Origin: Physcomitrium patens
Lineage: Eukaryota; Streptophyta; Bryopsida; Funariales; Funariaceae
Reading direction: 5' to 3'
DNA length: 64,000 bases
NCBI RefSeq assembly: GCF_000002425.4
Contig: NC_037266.1
Location: forward strand, 4,225,350-4,289,349
Part shown: positions 50,291 through 63,400 of the stretch, one piece after another
Position numbering within the stretch: the first letter of the stretch is position 1
How the letters are laid out: each line of letters begins with the position of its first letter
Position numbers and translations under genes: made by a program
Notes under the pieces: model-generated
The model's database searches: none
What the model saw: the letters and a program-made list of their open reading frames with translations, nothing else
What the model was told of the DNA's origin: nothing

Positions 50291-52620
50291 GCTGACAGCA
50301 ATACTATCTATTAGAAAAACCAATGATTGTTTGAAATCACCATCGACCATTGCTACATGATTTGCATCTGAAAAATATGAAATTACAGCATCATCGCTAG
50401 GAAAAATAGTTGCAGCTTTTTCATATCCAGCTTGAATTCAAACAAGAGCGACAACATATTGTGCTAGATAGTTTATCATGGAGACTAGACTTGAAGGACA
50501 AATCAAAAGACAAGGCAAAAGTTACTACCATTAATAGTAATATTTCAGATTCAACTAAAGATGTAGAAGGCTACAAAAAAAGATATTTTTTTTAAGATGG
50601 TTAGTAATCAATTGAAAGTAGGTGATATACAATATCAAGATTATACTCTTAGTGAAGGCTTGTCCTATTTTAATAAGAAAATTTAGGTATCTGACAATGC
50701 TAAATTCTAGATGTACATACTTCAAGAAGGACATGATATTCCAATATCTTGATATCTGAGATGAGAAAAGATCCTACAATAGATCTCAAGGACATGGTTT
50801 TGGGTAGGTTTGGATCGTGATGTTTGAGCCTTTGTACACTCCTGCTAGTTATGTCAATGTAATAAAGTATGCAATGCAACGTCTCTAATACTATTGTAGC
50901 CAATTTTGCTATTCACGACACGTTGGAAGCATGTGACTATGGATATCATTATGTATTTATTACAGACGCTTCATAATCATACCGTTGTTGCTATCTTTGT
51001 AGATTGATTTTTAAAGCAACTTCAGTTAGCCGTAGTATGTTAGGATATTGATGCTCCAATGTTTTTTATAAGACTTCTTTAATATAGTCTTTCATCACCA
51101 TAGATTACCTTATGTCATCATTTCAGATTGAGATCCATATTTCACATGAAGGTTTTGATATCTTATTCAAGCTATTGGGCTCACGACTTGTCATGTCTAC
51201 AACCTTCTATCCTTAAACAGAGGGCAAACAAAGCATACAAATTAGACCTTGGAGGATATATTACAAGCATTTGTGGCAGTTTATCATAATGATTGAGATG
51301 AATACTTGACACCCTTGCAGCTTGCTTATAATGATAGTATTCAAGGAAGTACTAGTCATTCACTATTTTTTCTTAATATCGGTTAGCATTCAATTATGCT
51401 AGCAACTCTTCATTGTCCCATCGATATCAACAACCTGACAATGGATGAATTTAAAGAATGGCTTACAATAACCTTACAAGAGGCATGGCATTACCTCCCT
51501 ATTGCATAGAATCGACTAAAGTAGTATGTAGATAACCATCAATAACATAAGACCTTCTAGGAGGGTGATCAAGTATTATTCTCCAACACCAACTTGTCAC
51601 TTGTTACATCAATCCAAATTTGTATATTAGCATGTCAAAGGCTTGGATCTTTCCACATTTCTGCTGTAATATCTAATGTTGCATATCACCTCAAGATTCC
51701 ACTACATATTTGAATCTATCTAGTCTTCCATATTTTGCAATTAAAAGAATTTCATACCAAGCCAAAGCGCTTTCCGGATCGATACCAACCACGACTACCA
51801 CCACCAATTGTAGTTGATGTCCAATAAGAATATGAAGTGGAGAGTGATTTGGAGCATCAATACCTTCGTCGTGGCAATAGGCGTCCACAATTTCAATATA
51901 AAGTTCTTTCGAAAGGTTATTTTATTTACAATGTAACATAGAAACCTACACAAAACCTCACCTATTGCTAAGAGACAATTCAGGGATATCATTGGAAGCA
52001 AAACGAGGATGTTCTACATTAGTGGAAGGAGATTACTTATAATAGGATATAAATAAGATAATTATATAGATAATTAGAACCATGGAAGTTTTTAGAATTA
52101 AAGTTAGATTAATAGATCAGGTAGGATCTATCATAGAATATTCTAAAAAAGATTTAAGACAGTTATTTAGGTAAGGCCCATCATAGAATCTTCTAAAAGA
52201 AAGCTTAGGATAGTTATCCAAGTGGAACCTACCATGAAACCTTCTAGAAAAGGAGTTTAAGGCAATTATCTAGATAGGGCCTACAACCTAAGAACATTCT
52301 AGAAAGTCTATGGTAGTAGGACAAAATATAAATAGGACTAACAAGGGCTTGTTGGGACATGTAGTCAAGTATGGCTTCAGACCCTTTCTCTTAGTAAAGT
52401 TTGGTTTTACATCTTTCTGTTCAAATCTATTCTATTTTATTTTTGTTTGCTCAATTTTGTCTCTCATGTCTTATTCTATTTACTTCCGTTAAGATTTATT
52501 CTAATCTGTTTTATTCTATTTTGTGAGGAAGCCTTATATTATTGTAGATTAGAAGGATCTTAGGTTTTTTAGATAGTCTAGTCTTATTTCATTTTAAATA
52601 TAATATTATGTCTTTTTATT
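50291..52620 (+). mobile_element. LTR element C, Ty3/gypsy chromovirus fossil (RNase H end to LTR)
   Basis: A remnant that starts near the end of RNase H (about 50400), runs through integrase (about 50900-51500) and a chromodomain-like end (about 51780-51930), then enters an LTR-like region (about 52040-52580) with a TATAAATAG box near 52327. It is badly broken (more than fifteen interruptions) and lacks its 5' half. Its integrase differs from that of element B, so it is another family, perhaps nearer the Del/Reina/CRM chromoviruses. Confidence 0.7.
52112..52320. repeat. Tandem repeat of about 51 bp in the LTR of element C
   Basis: The motif 'ATCATAGAATCTTCTAAAA ... TTATCTAGGT' recurs about every 51-52 bp in at least three full and one partial diverged copies, just upstream of the LTR TATA box. 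Confidence 0.65.
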
Positions 52621-55010
52621 AGATGTTGAATGATATCTTTTGTGAATTTCTTGATGATTTTATTGTCTATTATTTAGAAAATATTTTAATCTATTTTAAA
52701 AACATAGAAGAGCATGAACTTCATATTTATCATGTATTACATAAACTTAGAAATGTAGGATTATATGCCAAAAAAAAGAAGAAAAAAAAATGTATATTTT
52801 AAAATATTTAAGTCAATTTCTTAGGATATATTATTTATAATGATGGCCATTTAATTGATCCTAAAAAGATCCAAATTATTATAGATTGGAAGATCTCAAA
52901 AATTATCAAAGATATATAATATTTTTTAAAATTTGCTAATTATTATAGTAACTTCATCAAAAAAAATCAAATTGCCTCTTTTCTTACACATTTGACATGT
53001 AAAGATAAACTTGAGTAGAAGAAAGAAACTGAAGCATCTTTTAAAGTTTTAAAAATAGCTTTTACTTTTATACTAATATTCTAATATATCAACTTATTTA
53101 AAGTATTTTTTATGAAAATAGATGCATTAGAATATACCTTAATAACAATATTATCACAAATAGGAGCAAATAAAAAATTCCATCTAGTAGTTTTTTATTC
53201 CAAGAAATTTTCAGCAATAAAGATTAATTATGAAATCTACAACAAAGAGCTTCTTACAATTGTAGATTTATTTCAAAAATAGCATTATTATCTAAACAAA
53301 AACTTCCAATCCAATCACTATGTATATAAATCTTAAAAATCTTGAATATTTCATATTAGCATGTATTTTAAATCATTACTAAGTGTGTTGGAGCATGTCT
53401 TTATCAAGTTTTGATCCTAAAATTATATTTCAATTAAAAAGTCTATAATGTTTTTCAAATGCCTTTTCTAGATGTTCTTATCTTATACTAAAAGAAAGAG
53501 ATATAGCTTAGATTAACAAAAAATGATCTTCTTGAAGCCAAAGCAATTTCATCTTTAAGCAATGAAATCAACATTGAGTATTGATTCAATCTTTTTTAAG
53601 CAAGTTCAATTGAATATGTTTCTTGATTCTCTTGTTTATAATATTAAGATTAATTCTTCTAAGTCTCATAAATTTCTAAGTTCAAGTTTAAGAATAATCT
53701 ACTTTATTTTAAAAAAAATTTGTATATTTTAAAAGATAAAGCATAATTACATGTTCTTCAAGTTCATCACAACTTTCCAATATCCAAACATTTTAGATAT
53801 AACAAGACTTAGAAGCTAGTATCTAAAGATTTATAGTAGCCTCGAATTTGGAAGGCAATCAAAGACTTTTTGTAATCATGTGACATTTTTTCATAATCAA
53901 AAATCCCTCATTATTGATCTTATGAACTTCATGAATTATTACTTTATTATAGATCTTCTAGTCTCAGCTTTTTATACTCTATATTTGTAATAGTAGATCG
54001 TTTCACCAAGATGGCACATTTTCTATCTTATATAAAAACTATTACAAGTAAAAAAATAAGTAAGTTTTTTCTTGAAAATATTTATTGTTATCATAGATTG
54101 TTAAGAAATTATTATATTGGATAGAAGGACTTAATTTGTATCAAGATTTTAAAAGAAATTTCTTTAAGATTTTATAAGAAGAAATAAAATTATTTTCAGC
54201 TTTCTATCTCTAAATATATGGACAAATAAAGGAAGTAAATTAAGTTTTAAAGTAGTATTTGATGTATACCATTAACTACCAACAAGATGATTGGACAATT
54301 CTTTTGACATTGGCAAATTTTGCTTATAATAACATGATATATATATATATATATATGTATATTTAATAAATATATTTTTATTAATTATATTAATTATTCA
54401 TAATTTGATACTTTTGATTCCTTAAAAGTTGATAATCCTATTGTAAAAGATTTAATAGATTATTTATCAAAGCTATATGCAAAATGATGGAAAAACTAAT
54501 AAATAAATAAATAAATAAATAAATAAAGATTAATGCAAATGTCTATCGCAAGAAACAACCTCAATTCTACATTAATGACTATATATAATTACTATGTTAC
54601 AATATCAAGACTATTTGCCTTTGTGATAAATTAGATTATCGAGGATTTCAAGCATTTCTTATTTATGAACAAATCAATTAGATTATTAATTATATCTAAT
54701 GGAATCTATGAAAATCCATCATGTATTCTATATATTTCTTTGTGAATCATATAAGACAATAAATATATCAAGAAAAAGATAAATGCTATATTTTTTTATA
54801 GAAGTAGACAATAATAAAGAGTTTGAGATTAAAGAAGTCTTAGACTCAAAAGATTTTCAAAAAAGGTTAAAATATCTTATTCATTAGTATAAATATGATA
54901 TAAGTAAATATACATATAAGCCAATTAAGAATCTTATTAATGCAATAAAGAAGGTTGATATTCTTTGTCAACATCATCTATCAAAATTAAGATAAAGGAT
55001 ACAAAATCTT
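52621..55010 (+). mobile_element. LTR element D, strongly eroded relative of element B
   Basis: Nucleotide sequence aligns by eye with element B from its reverse transcriptase (about 40370) to its chromodomain (about 42740) in the same order and orientation. D is much more AT-rich and is broken by several dozen interruptions. It has no recognisable gag and no LTR. Small (TA)n and (AATA)n expansions have grown inside it (about 54336-54356 and 54497-54525). It is clearly older than element B. Confidence 0.8.
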
Positions 55011-55081
55011 TGCTATAAAAATAATAAGGTCAAAGAAAGATTGCATTCTACCTTCTATATTTGTTTCTAGTTTCTATGTAT

Positions 55082-55085
55082 TTGT

Positions 55086-55134
<49 letters not shown>

Positions 55135-55515
55135 TTATATATTTATATATATATTTATATATATATTTATATATATATTTATATATATATTTATATTTAT
55201 ATTTATATATTTATATATATATTTATATGTATGTTTATATATTTATATATATATTTATATGTATTTATATATTTATATGTATTTATATATTTATATATAT
55301 ATTTATATATATTTATATTTATATATATTTATATTTATATATATATTTATATTTATATATATATTTATATTTATATATATATTTATATTTATATATATAT
55401 TTATATTTATATATATTTATATTTATATTTATATATATTTATATTTATATTTATATATATTTATATTTTTTTATATATATATATTTATATATATATTTAT
55501 ATTTATATTTATATA
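55082..55515. repeat. TA/TTTATA satellite, about 430 bp
   Basis: Built only of A and T apart from a few G. A pure (TA)n start passes into (TATATATTTATA)-type higher-order units with about 8-18 bp spacing. Overlapping frames of 100-150 codons that read only Tyr, Ile, Leu and Phe are artefacts of the repeat. Confidence 0.95.
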
Positions 55516-56147
55516 ACAAAATTTTCAAGAGCTTTTGGTATTTAAAACAAAATTGTCAAGAGATTTGAATTTAGGGTTATGATTTTTTTTAATATTATGG
55601 AAGATTTGATAGATTTTATTTTAGTAAATTTAAGGATAATTTGAAAAAATTAATAATTTGAATATTTAAATGATCAGCCAAGATTTTAGGTCAATACATT
55701 TTCAGCAAAAATTAAAAACTTATTTAGAATTGTAAGTGACATTTTAAATAGCTTGTGTTAATTACATACATAATTCTTGTTAGATATAAGAGATAGTTGA
55801 TTCAATATTGAATAATTATTAGTATGTTATATTAAAAGTTTTTGATAAATTTCAAATTTTATAATAATTTGTATTGTATGAAAAACTACAAACTTATTTT
55901 TCTTAATTAAGAATTTAATGATAGTTTAAAACAATTTTGAATTCATTAAGAGGTAGCTTTTCACAAGGTAAATTGATTTCATTCTTCAATAACGCCATGA
56001 ATAATCCAGAAATATATTCTGCAGAGACGATAAATTAACCACCCCAAATTTCCACAAACATCCATCCCTAAGAAACAAACAAGAGTACATGGAGTCTCTG
56101 TGCTAATCTGATGACAATACAATGTGTATGGTTGCCATGTATTACTG

Positions 56148-56183
56148 TATTCTGTAAATTGATGCATTTCAATTTACAGAATA
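56148..56183. other. Perfect 15-bp stem, 6-nt loop hairpin
   Basis: Left arm TATTCTGTAAATTGA and right arm TCAATTTACAGAATA are exact reverse complements around the loop TGCATT. The hairpin is too short for a typical plant microRNA precursor. It could be a remnant of a small inverted-repeat element or a cruciform. Confidence 0.7.
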
Positions 56184-57520
56184 AATCTTAATTAAATAAT
56201 CAGAATTGACAAACATTGCGTGGAAGAATAGTGCAATTTTTAATAATCTTGGACATGATCAAATGAGATATCATCTTCAATGTAGCTTCTCTCATATTCG
56301 TTTCATTGCATTTTCAATCATTTATCTAAAATGATCAAAAACTTTTAAAACTAAAATTAAAATTAAATATTAAATATTAAGTCCATTTAATAAACCTGCA
56401 AGACATTCATAAATGTGTTTAGGTGAGAGCACATACATATACACGCATGTGTGAATAAATTTTGTTGTAATTGATCGTTACAATGCCATTGCTTAACATC
56501 TGTGACATCGTGTAGCATGAGTAAGAGCTTTTAATACCAGTAATGTTCCGAAGAATTCTGCTCGGATTTGCGTATTTCCTGAATGATTTCATCTTAGAAC
56601 GTGAAGACAAGGACCAAGGATGAGTGCTTGTTTATACATCGTCAGAAGTCTCACAAGGCACTCCTCCTCCTTCTATTAGTTCATGGAAGCTCGAAGGAGA
56701 AAGCCAAGATATAGCCCTTCACAAAGGTTTCTACTACATGAGACCACAAGTAGGTCAAAGCCCACGGTTTATTGTGGATAATTGACAGTGAATTGAGAAC
56801 GTAGCCATGGAGAAGTTCCTTCCGTGGTTGTGTTTGACCTTAATCGGTACATTGCAAAGAACAGAAACGCCACAAATCGAGGATGCATGCAGGTGGCGAC
56901 CACTCTCCATGCTTGCGCACCGAGGGAGTACGAGAGATACATTACAATATACAAATGATCAGCGTTCTTCAAGCACAGAATTCTCCTCCTCATGCGCTTC
57001 AGCAAACACTTTCGCAGCGACAATGTCATATATCCCTTGATAGGCAAGAAGCTGCATCCAGCGCATCCCCTTACATCAAAACCTCCTCAACACAGTCAAA
57101 TATGTCCCTGATGTGCAAACATTGTGATCAATTCATGTTGTGAAATATAGAATCCACATCATCCACAACAAGCTTTTCCTTCAACGCGATACAGAATTCA
57201 GGCCAAAAAACACAAAACTATGTACAAATCTCGAAAAAGTCTAAATTAGCCTTTATGCCGAAACAAACCTCAATCAGAACAAGATCCAAAAAAACGTAAC
57301 AAGGAGAAAGCAGCCTTAGCACACTCTATTACACGATCCACTTGCTGCATGCAGCAGAGAAGATTACAGAAGCGATACGGATTGAAACATGCTGCAAACA
57401 AAACAGGAGAGGATGTCTGAACAGCACACAACAGCAACGCAAGCGGGTACTCATGGACATACACACTCCTTGCACCAATCGACCGTAGCCGATGCATACC
57501 AGCGAAAGGCGAGACGAAAC

Positions 57521-57534
57521 GGGGGGGGGGGGGG
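57521..57534. repeat. G14 homopolymer
   Basis: An uninterrupted run of 14 G in otherwise mixed sequence. It could form a G-quadruplex or be prone to assembly error. Confidence 0.9.
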
Positions 57535-57813
57535 ACTGAGGCATGGCGCAGCGAGTTGAAGAGTCGAGAAAGAGGGGGAAGCGGTGCGAGTGAGAGGTCG
57601 GGGCAGTCGACTTTGTTTCAAAATGCAAACCGTCGTGGAGGACTCACTCACACAGTGCCTGTTCGGCAGCTATAGGCTCCTTAGTTACACCGTGGTGGTA
57701 GGGTAATAGTGTGTGTAATAACGAGGTAGAAGCACTTTTAACCGTCTGTCCTTGTACTACCCTACATTTCTACTTCATCAATCATAACCAGCGTCATTTA
57801 TGACAAGACACAA

Positions 57814-57817
<4 letters not shown>

Positions 57818-57844
<27 letters not shown>

Positions 57845-57845
57845 A
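57818..57845. repeat. (TA)n microsatellite
   Basis: About 28 bp of TA dinucleotides. Confidence 0.9.
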
Positions 57846-58380
57846 TAAAACAGCTTAAGGATAACACAAAGACATAAAGAAGCCTTCTCATTGCCAAAAT
57901 TAATGAAATTGTTAACCAACAAAAAATCTTGCATAACTTGCAAAAAGACCTCCACTTTATTATTTGCTTAACAAATCATTTTAAAACTTTTTTGTGCTCA
58001 ATCCCATAAGTTTTTTCTAGTATTTAATAAATCATAATTATGGATATTGTTGAAACTAGTCTTATGGATATTTGTCACATCAAAGATTCTATCAAATGTT
58101 CTCTGCCATTTCTTTGTTTACTTAATTGGTAGATGGATCTTGCAAAATACTATAGAATTTGCAAGTCTCACAAACTACTTATAGTTGGTGATGACTTCAA
58201 ACTACAAAAAAGAAATTAAAAATTAAAAATTAATATCTAACTTATTAAAAAAATAGTTTAAATTTATATATGGTTGCTAACTATTTGAAAAGATTATAGT
58301 TTTCTTATTTGCAATAGGAGAATAGAAAAATCTTTGTTTTAAATTTTTGTATTTTCATATTTCTAGATTTTTGTATTTTT

Positions 58381-59213
58381 GTATTTTCATATTTCATTTA
58401 CAAATAAGACATAAAAAATATGATTGTACTGGTACACTTCCCATCCCGAAAAACTTAACACATTGAAAAGATGTGTTTTGATGTAAATACGAACAATAGA
58501 TGCCTCGATGTATGAACGGAGGTGTTGAAGAGGTGAGAATATGACAGACGTGTAAGAAAACATGGACCGGATTGTGTTGTGGCTAGAAACATTCAGATTG
58601 ACAGCTACAAATATACACGGATTATGACTTGAAGTTTCAGAAGAGCATGCCATGAAGATCTTGTCTACAATTTACCTTCTGCAAAAGATAATCTGTGTTT
58701 GTGCTCCAAGGGCTACGACTATAAGAAACATCCTTCCGTTTCTGCCATGGTGCTCAGATTTGGGAGTGCACCGGTTGTGGTAGATACCTACTTGATATGA
58801 AGATTGCTACACGAATCAAGCAGATCGAGCACAAGAAGGTCTAGAAAGCGAAGCAAAAAAGGAAAAAGATAGGAAGGGATCTGTATAATGTTGTACAAGC
58901 GCAACATTTGCCTTAGTCGGCTGCTTCATAGTCTCACACTAACTGCACAGTGGCTCCTCAGTCTACAAAGGAGGAGGCTTTAATCCTACTGACCTAATGC
59001 GGCGGCTCATAATAGCTGGCCCCCGTTTCCTATGTCGATATATTACATCTCGTTCCAATAATCAGCGGGGTATTGAATGAATGTCCCCAGATCTAACTAC
59101 GTATTGCTTCCTGCATGAACTCGCAGAACAGCGTCAGTGTGTATCTATGGCACAACTTTATGGTTATCCAGCACAGGGCTTCAGTTACCTGCAAATTAAG
59201 TTCTTATTGATAA
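58381..59213 (-). other. Probable 3' UTR and flank of the armadillo-repeat gene
   Basis: Moderate-GC sequence after the predicted stop at 59214. The 88-codon frame at 58387-58653 (minus) has no family likeness. Confidence 0.35.
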
Positions 59214-61658
59214 TCATGGTGCTGAAAAAAGATTCTGCTGTGTAGTCCCCTTTCCAGTTCGCGACTGAAGATGAATACGACGATCAATTGTGAAACGAAT
59301 TCATCTGCAAATTTCAATGAATAGCAGATTAGTTTCAATACTACAATTCGTCCAAGAGGTGGATTGTAAAACTTATGCACCACAAAAGATATGTGGCCAG
59401 ATACACTCAAGGTTTTACTCAGGAAAAGCATAACATCCAACCCATGCAAGCAAATGTCAGAGTCCGCTCAAAAGACTGGTACATATATTGTACTCACCAA
59501 TAGAGTCTTGGTGATGATACTTCGGAACTTGCCAGCGACCAATCGATCCAACAGTCTTTTAGCACCTGGGACTCCCAATTCAGACAACTGACGCAAATGG
59601 TAACAAGCACCGGCAGTCACCATCTGTTTCCTGCATTTTGCACTTCCCGAAAGAGCCTGTAGTGCCGCAATTGGATATTGTTTACCAACCTCCTGAAAAC
59701 GAGTGTCTAACATCAGCACTAATCCGACGATGCCCCAATCTTCAGCCAAAAAGAGCTTTCGGTTCTCTTCGACAAGGAGAAGAAGAGCCAAGGCCTGCGC
59801 AACAATGGCAAAAAATGAGAAAAACTGCAAACATCGCAGTATTGGACAATCTTACATGTCACAAAATAACTTATAATAGCACCCACATTAACACCACAAA
59901 CAACAATAAAGTGCCCACTTAAACAATCCGAAAAGACAGGATTAAGTAGAAACAGGTGTATACCTGTGCAGAATATTCCTGAGCCGTGTTGGACTTAGCA
60001 TCCAAAAGTTTTACCAATGGGCCTATGACTCCAGTTTCGCCCAACGATAGCCTAGCCTCCATGGAACAAGACATGTGACATACCGCAGCGGCTGCCACCA
60101 GTTGCAAAACTATCGATCCAGTACGAATGCAACTTACGAGGCGGGGCAACAAGCCGGCACTACAGAGGACATCGATGTTATCTTTGCACGCTGCTAAATT
60201 GCGCAATGCCCCCAAGGCGATTTCTTGGGCACACACTTCCGAGGAACAATCCAAGTATCTAATCAACGGTTGAACAGCTCCATCTTCTACGATCCTCCAT
60301 CTGATGCTGTCGTCGGAGACTGCGAGATTTTGCAACGTAGCCGCGGCATTTTCTTGCGCCATAGCCGTCCCAGAAGACACTAAGTTGATGACAATCGGAA
60401 TAGCGCCATCTTCCACAATGCCACTTCGAAGTTCTTCAACTGCAGCAATGTTCCGTAAAGATCCAGCAGCAGCGGCTTGCGCACCTGGCGTACCGGCTCG
60501 GCAAACTTCTATCAATGCAGGAACTCCTCCATGCGTTGCAATCGCCCTGGCGTTTTCATCTGAAATAGACAAGCCCTGTAATCCGGCTGCTGCCCTCTCT
60601 TGAGCCCGTGGACTACCAGAATCCAAGAGACGAACAAGAGGGGCAATGCCACCTTCCGCAACTACCGCATGCTCGCAACTGTCGTTTAAAGCGAGAAAGC
60701 AGATGGCAGCTGCTGCTCTTTCCCTAATTGCAGGCTGGCTGGCGTCTAGAAGATGCACGAGGGTTGTCACTGCACCCTGGCCAGCAACCATTAGAATATT
60801 CTTGTCGTCGTCCGCCATAAGCCGAAGCATACTGTCAAGCGCTCTTTGTTTGCAGTCCACACTTCCAATCTGAAGATGAGCGAGAAGGTCTCTTATGGTC
60901 CACCGGATGGCCTCCCGCGTCGACTCTGGAGTGACTCGGCAAATCGCCAACGGATTTTCTTGCATAATACCACTTGTAATCATCAACTGACAATCGTGGA
61001 TGTGAATATCAAGCTTGCCACAAAGGGAGTCCAAGTTACTCTGAGTGTGTAGCTTCCCACCGAAACTTAATTCTGTACACTTCATTGCTAGGCTACGAGC
61101 TTCCTCCAATGTCTCGATGATGGTCTGGCACCACATCATGACACACATTAATGCACAAGTCAAATTAAAACAAGCGAGCAGCCAGAACAAGTTCCACGAA
61201 CATCTATCGTGTGGAGAAGCCTTAACAAGCGCTTTATTCCCCACAAGCTCCTCAAACATTTACAAAAGGCAAACAAAAGTTACAGCGACCGACATGTGAG
61301 GGAAGACCACGGCTTTCGCAGACACCACACACCGTTTCAAAGGTTCTAATCAGCATCTGGCCATTACCTTCAGGACTTCCTTGCAGACAGCGTTGTCGGA
61401 CAAACAATGAAGGTGTGACATCTCAGTGAGAAGAGCAGGCAGCTGCAACAACCGATTCTCAATAGCTTTCCAGCGCCCAAGAAATGCCTTAACTAATGCC
61501 GCATCCGTTACCGCTAGTGATGTCAAGTGTTGCGCCTGTCGCAGCCATGCCTCCCCAGAATTCCAATCACCGTGATGGACTCCTTGCTTCTTAACCTGTT
61601 GCACCTCCTCTATTCCGTCAGATTGAAAGACACCCATGGCTCCTTCCCACATGTACAC
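59214..61658 (-). CDS. Armadillo-repeat protein, At1g01830/At5g50900-like (599 aa)
   Basis: Scaffold-type protein built of armadillo repeats; no enzymatic domain is visible and partners are unknown. Exons are 61658-61368, 61124-59964, 59794-59498 and probably 59264-59214, all phase 0 with GT-AG borders. Residues 1-97 form a helical N-terminal region (FLGRWKAIENRLLQLPALLT, CLSDNAVCKEVLK) like the N-terminal domain of this plant ARM family and of U-box/ARM proteins, but no U-box is present. From about residue 160 to 580 there are about ten armadillo repeats with consensus such as GGIAPLVRLLDSGSPRAQER, AAAGLQGLSISDENARAI and GAIPIVINLVSSGTAMAQEN. Start choice is uncertain: ATG 61658, 61652 and 61637 are all in frame. 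The last exon (ending GTTQQNLFSAP) is the weakest part; an alternative acceptor near 59303 would give MNSFHN instead. The gene appears intact. Confidence 0.9.
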
Positions 61659-63400
61659 CAGGCTTCACGAGCATCTCAGCTGGAAATTACGATACACTCG
61701 TTGCAATCAAGCGTCAGAAACCACCGCGAGATCGTTAAGTCCCTTCAGAGTGTCTGCAGTCTTCCGTGGATCTTCCGGTCTTTCTCGCCAGGAGACTATT
61801 CTAGCAAGTCAATCGATAATCAAAACAATCCTTGAACCAACATGCGCGAAACCTCTGGCGCCACAACCTCCAAACACACCACGAATTCCCTCCGCAACAA
61901 TCAACCACCAATGCCAAAACCACGAGACCGCTCAACCGAATTGAGCAAGTCAACCAAGGAGCCCAAAAGTTTCAAACTAGTCGCTTAAGCACACCAGGAA
62001 CGTGCCGTCATCCGCCACCACACAACCTCGACAATATTGATCACAACCCAAGCTCTGAACACGAACCGCTCCTCTTCAGGAAAGAAATCAACGACACCAC
62101 TATTTCAAAACGTCGGAATTAGAATCCTGACTATTCAGTTCACGTCCTTCTTGACCGCTCGATGCATAGGTGACACTGAATTATCCGCACGCTCAACGTA
62201 AACCTACAGATCAAATGACCACTCCATCTCTCCTCAAAATCGAAACTAGGGGAAAAAGACAGAACAACGGCGAAGAAGCACGGAGCGGTTGTCCTGCCAA
62301 ACAATGAGACCAAGGCGACAAGCGAGCCAGGGAGAAGTAAAGAAGGCGAGAGAGATTGGAGGCAGCCAGGTATGGCCTGCTGCACCTGCGAGGCTCTGTC
62401 CCCGAGGGGAATTTTTCTCTGCAATACTGAAACGCCTCTCCGCTAGCGATTACCGTGAGAAGCTCCGGTTTACTTCCACAGTAATGGCCTCCCTGACGGA
62501 AGTTACTCAGTGCTAAGTAACCGCGCTGTACAATGAATTCCACTCGGTGATGATGGGGCTGATGTGCGTGACTTGTGTGAACTGTTCCTCTGACTGCTCT
62601 GCCAGCACCATCTGTTGGATTACTTTAAGTTTAACCGTTACTAGCGTAACATGATGCTCTGATTTCCCTTCACAGTCTCTCATCCCTTGAGGATCTTCCC
62701 CCCACTCTTTCAACTACTCCGCAATTCACTCATTGACACACACACACACACCCCCCCCCCTGTAGTCAGTCAGACTGCGATGTAAAGCGTCAGAGTTGCC
62801 GGTTGACGAATCCCCAAGCATGTTCCACGAAATGAAATAACTCCGCACAAAAATAGAGCCGGTCCAGCGTATTTCCGAAGCCGCTCGTCGCCATACTTTT
62901 CCCTCCCCGTTCGTCGGAAACCAGCGAGGGGCAGATACTACTACTGCTCCAAAACCAAAACTCCAAGTGAAAAAGATGTCCAACAATCAATGTCGAGGAG
63001 AGTAATTTGGGAAGACCGAACCACAAATCCATGCACAATACCAGACACGCAATCATCTCCCCTAAATCCATCCCACGTATGTTCGAGCTGCTCGCCCCCA
63101 CTTGGGCGGGCGTGCGGACACGTGAGCAGGATAATTAAAGTAACAATAATAATAGGGGGGGTGGAACTGGTTGTCGAGACGCGGTGTGGACATGCGCGCT
63201 GGCGGGGTTGGACACATCAACCCGCGGTCTTGGACTCCCCCTTCCTGTCGCCGCATTATCGCGGTATTGGTACTGAATAGAGCCCGGGCTACGGGCAGGA
63301 ACGAGGGAAAAAAGGGGGCGCCGCCGGTGTGTTGATAGCCACTGATGGACATAGATAGCTAGCTTTGGCGGCTGCCCAGCCCCCACGTTCATCAATGTTG
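61659..63400 (-). promoter_or_regulatory. 5' UTR and promoter region of the armadillo-repeat gene
   Basis: Moderate-GC sequence upstream of the start codon with many overlapping short frames on both strands and no recognisable protein. It holds a (CA)n-C10 tract near 62736-62760 and GC-rich sequence from about 63050 to 63420. Start sites could not be fixed. Confidence 0.35.
62736..62760. repeat. (CA)n followed by C10
   Basis: ACACACACACACAC runs directly into about ten C, a compound simple repeat. Confidence 0.85.

Larger units (their letters stand above)
55516..58380. other. Intergenic: AT-rich, then a moderate-GC island without recognised gene
   Basis: AT-rich to about 56580, then moderate GC from 56600 to 57700 with many short overlapping frames on both strands, none recognisable. 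The island contains a 14-base G run at 57521-57534. A (TA)n tract lies at 57818-57845, followed by AT-rich sequence. The island may hold an unseen non-coding transcript or a promoter. Confidence 0.45.

Noticed and set aside
55061-55568. Three overlapping open frames of 104-151 codons rich in Tyr, Ile, Leu and Phe
   Set aside because: They are translations of a pure A/T satellite with period-dependent absence of stops, not genes.
60304-61299. Plus-strand frames opposite the armadillo-repeat exons
   Set aside because: They are antisense shadows of a well-supported ARM-repeat exon.
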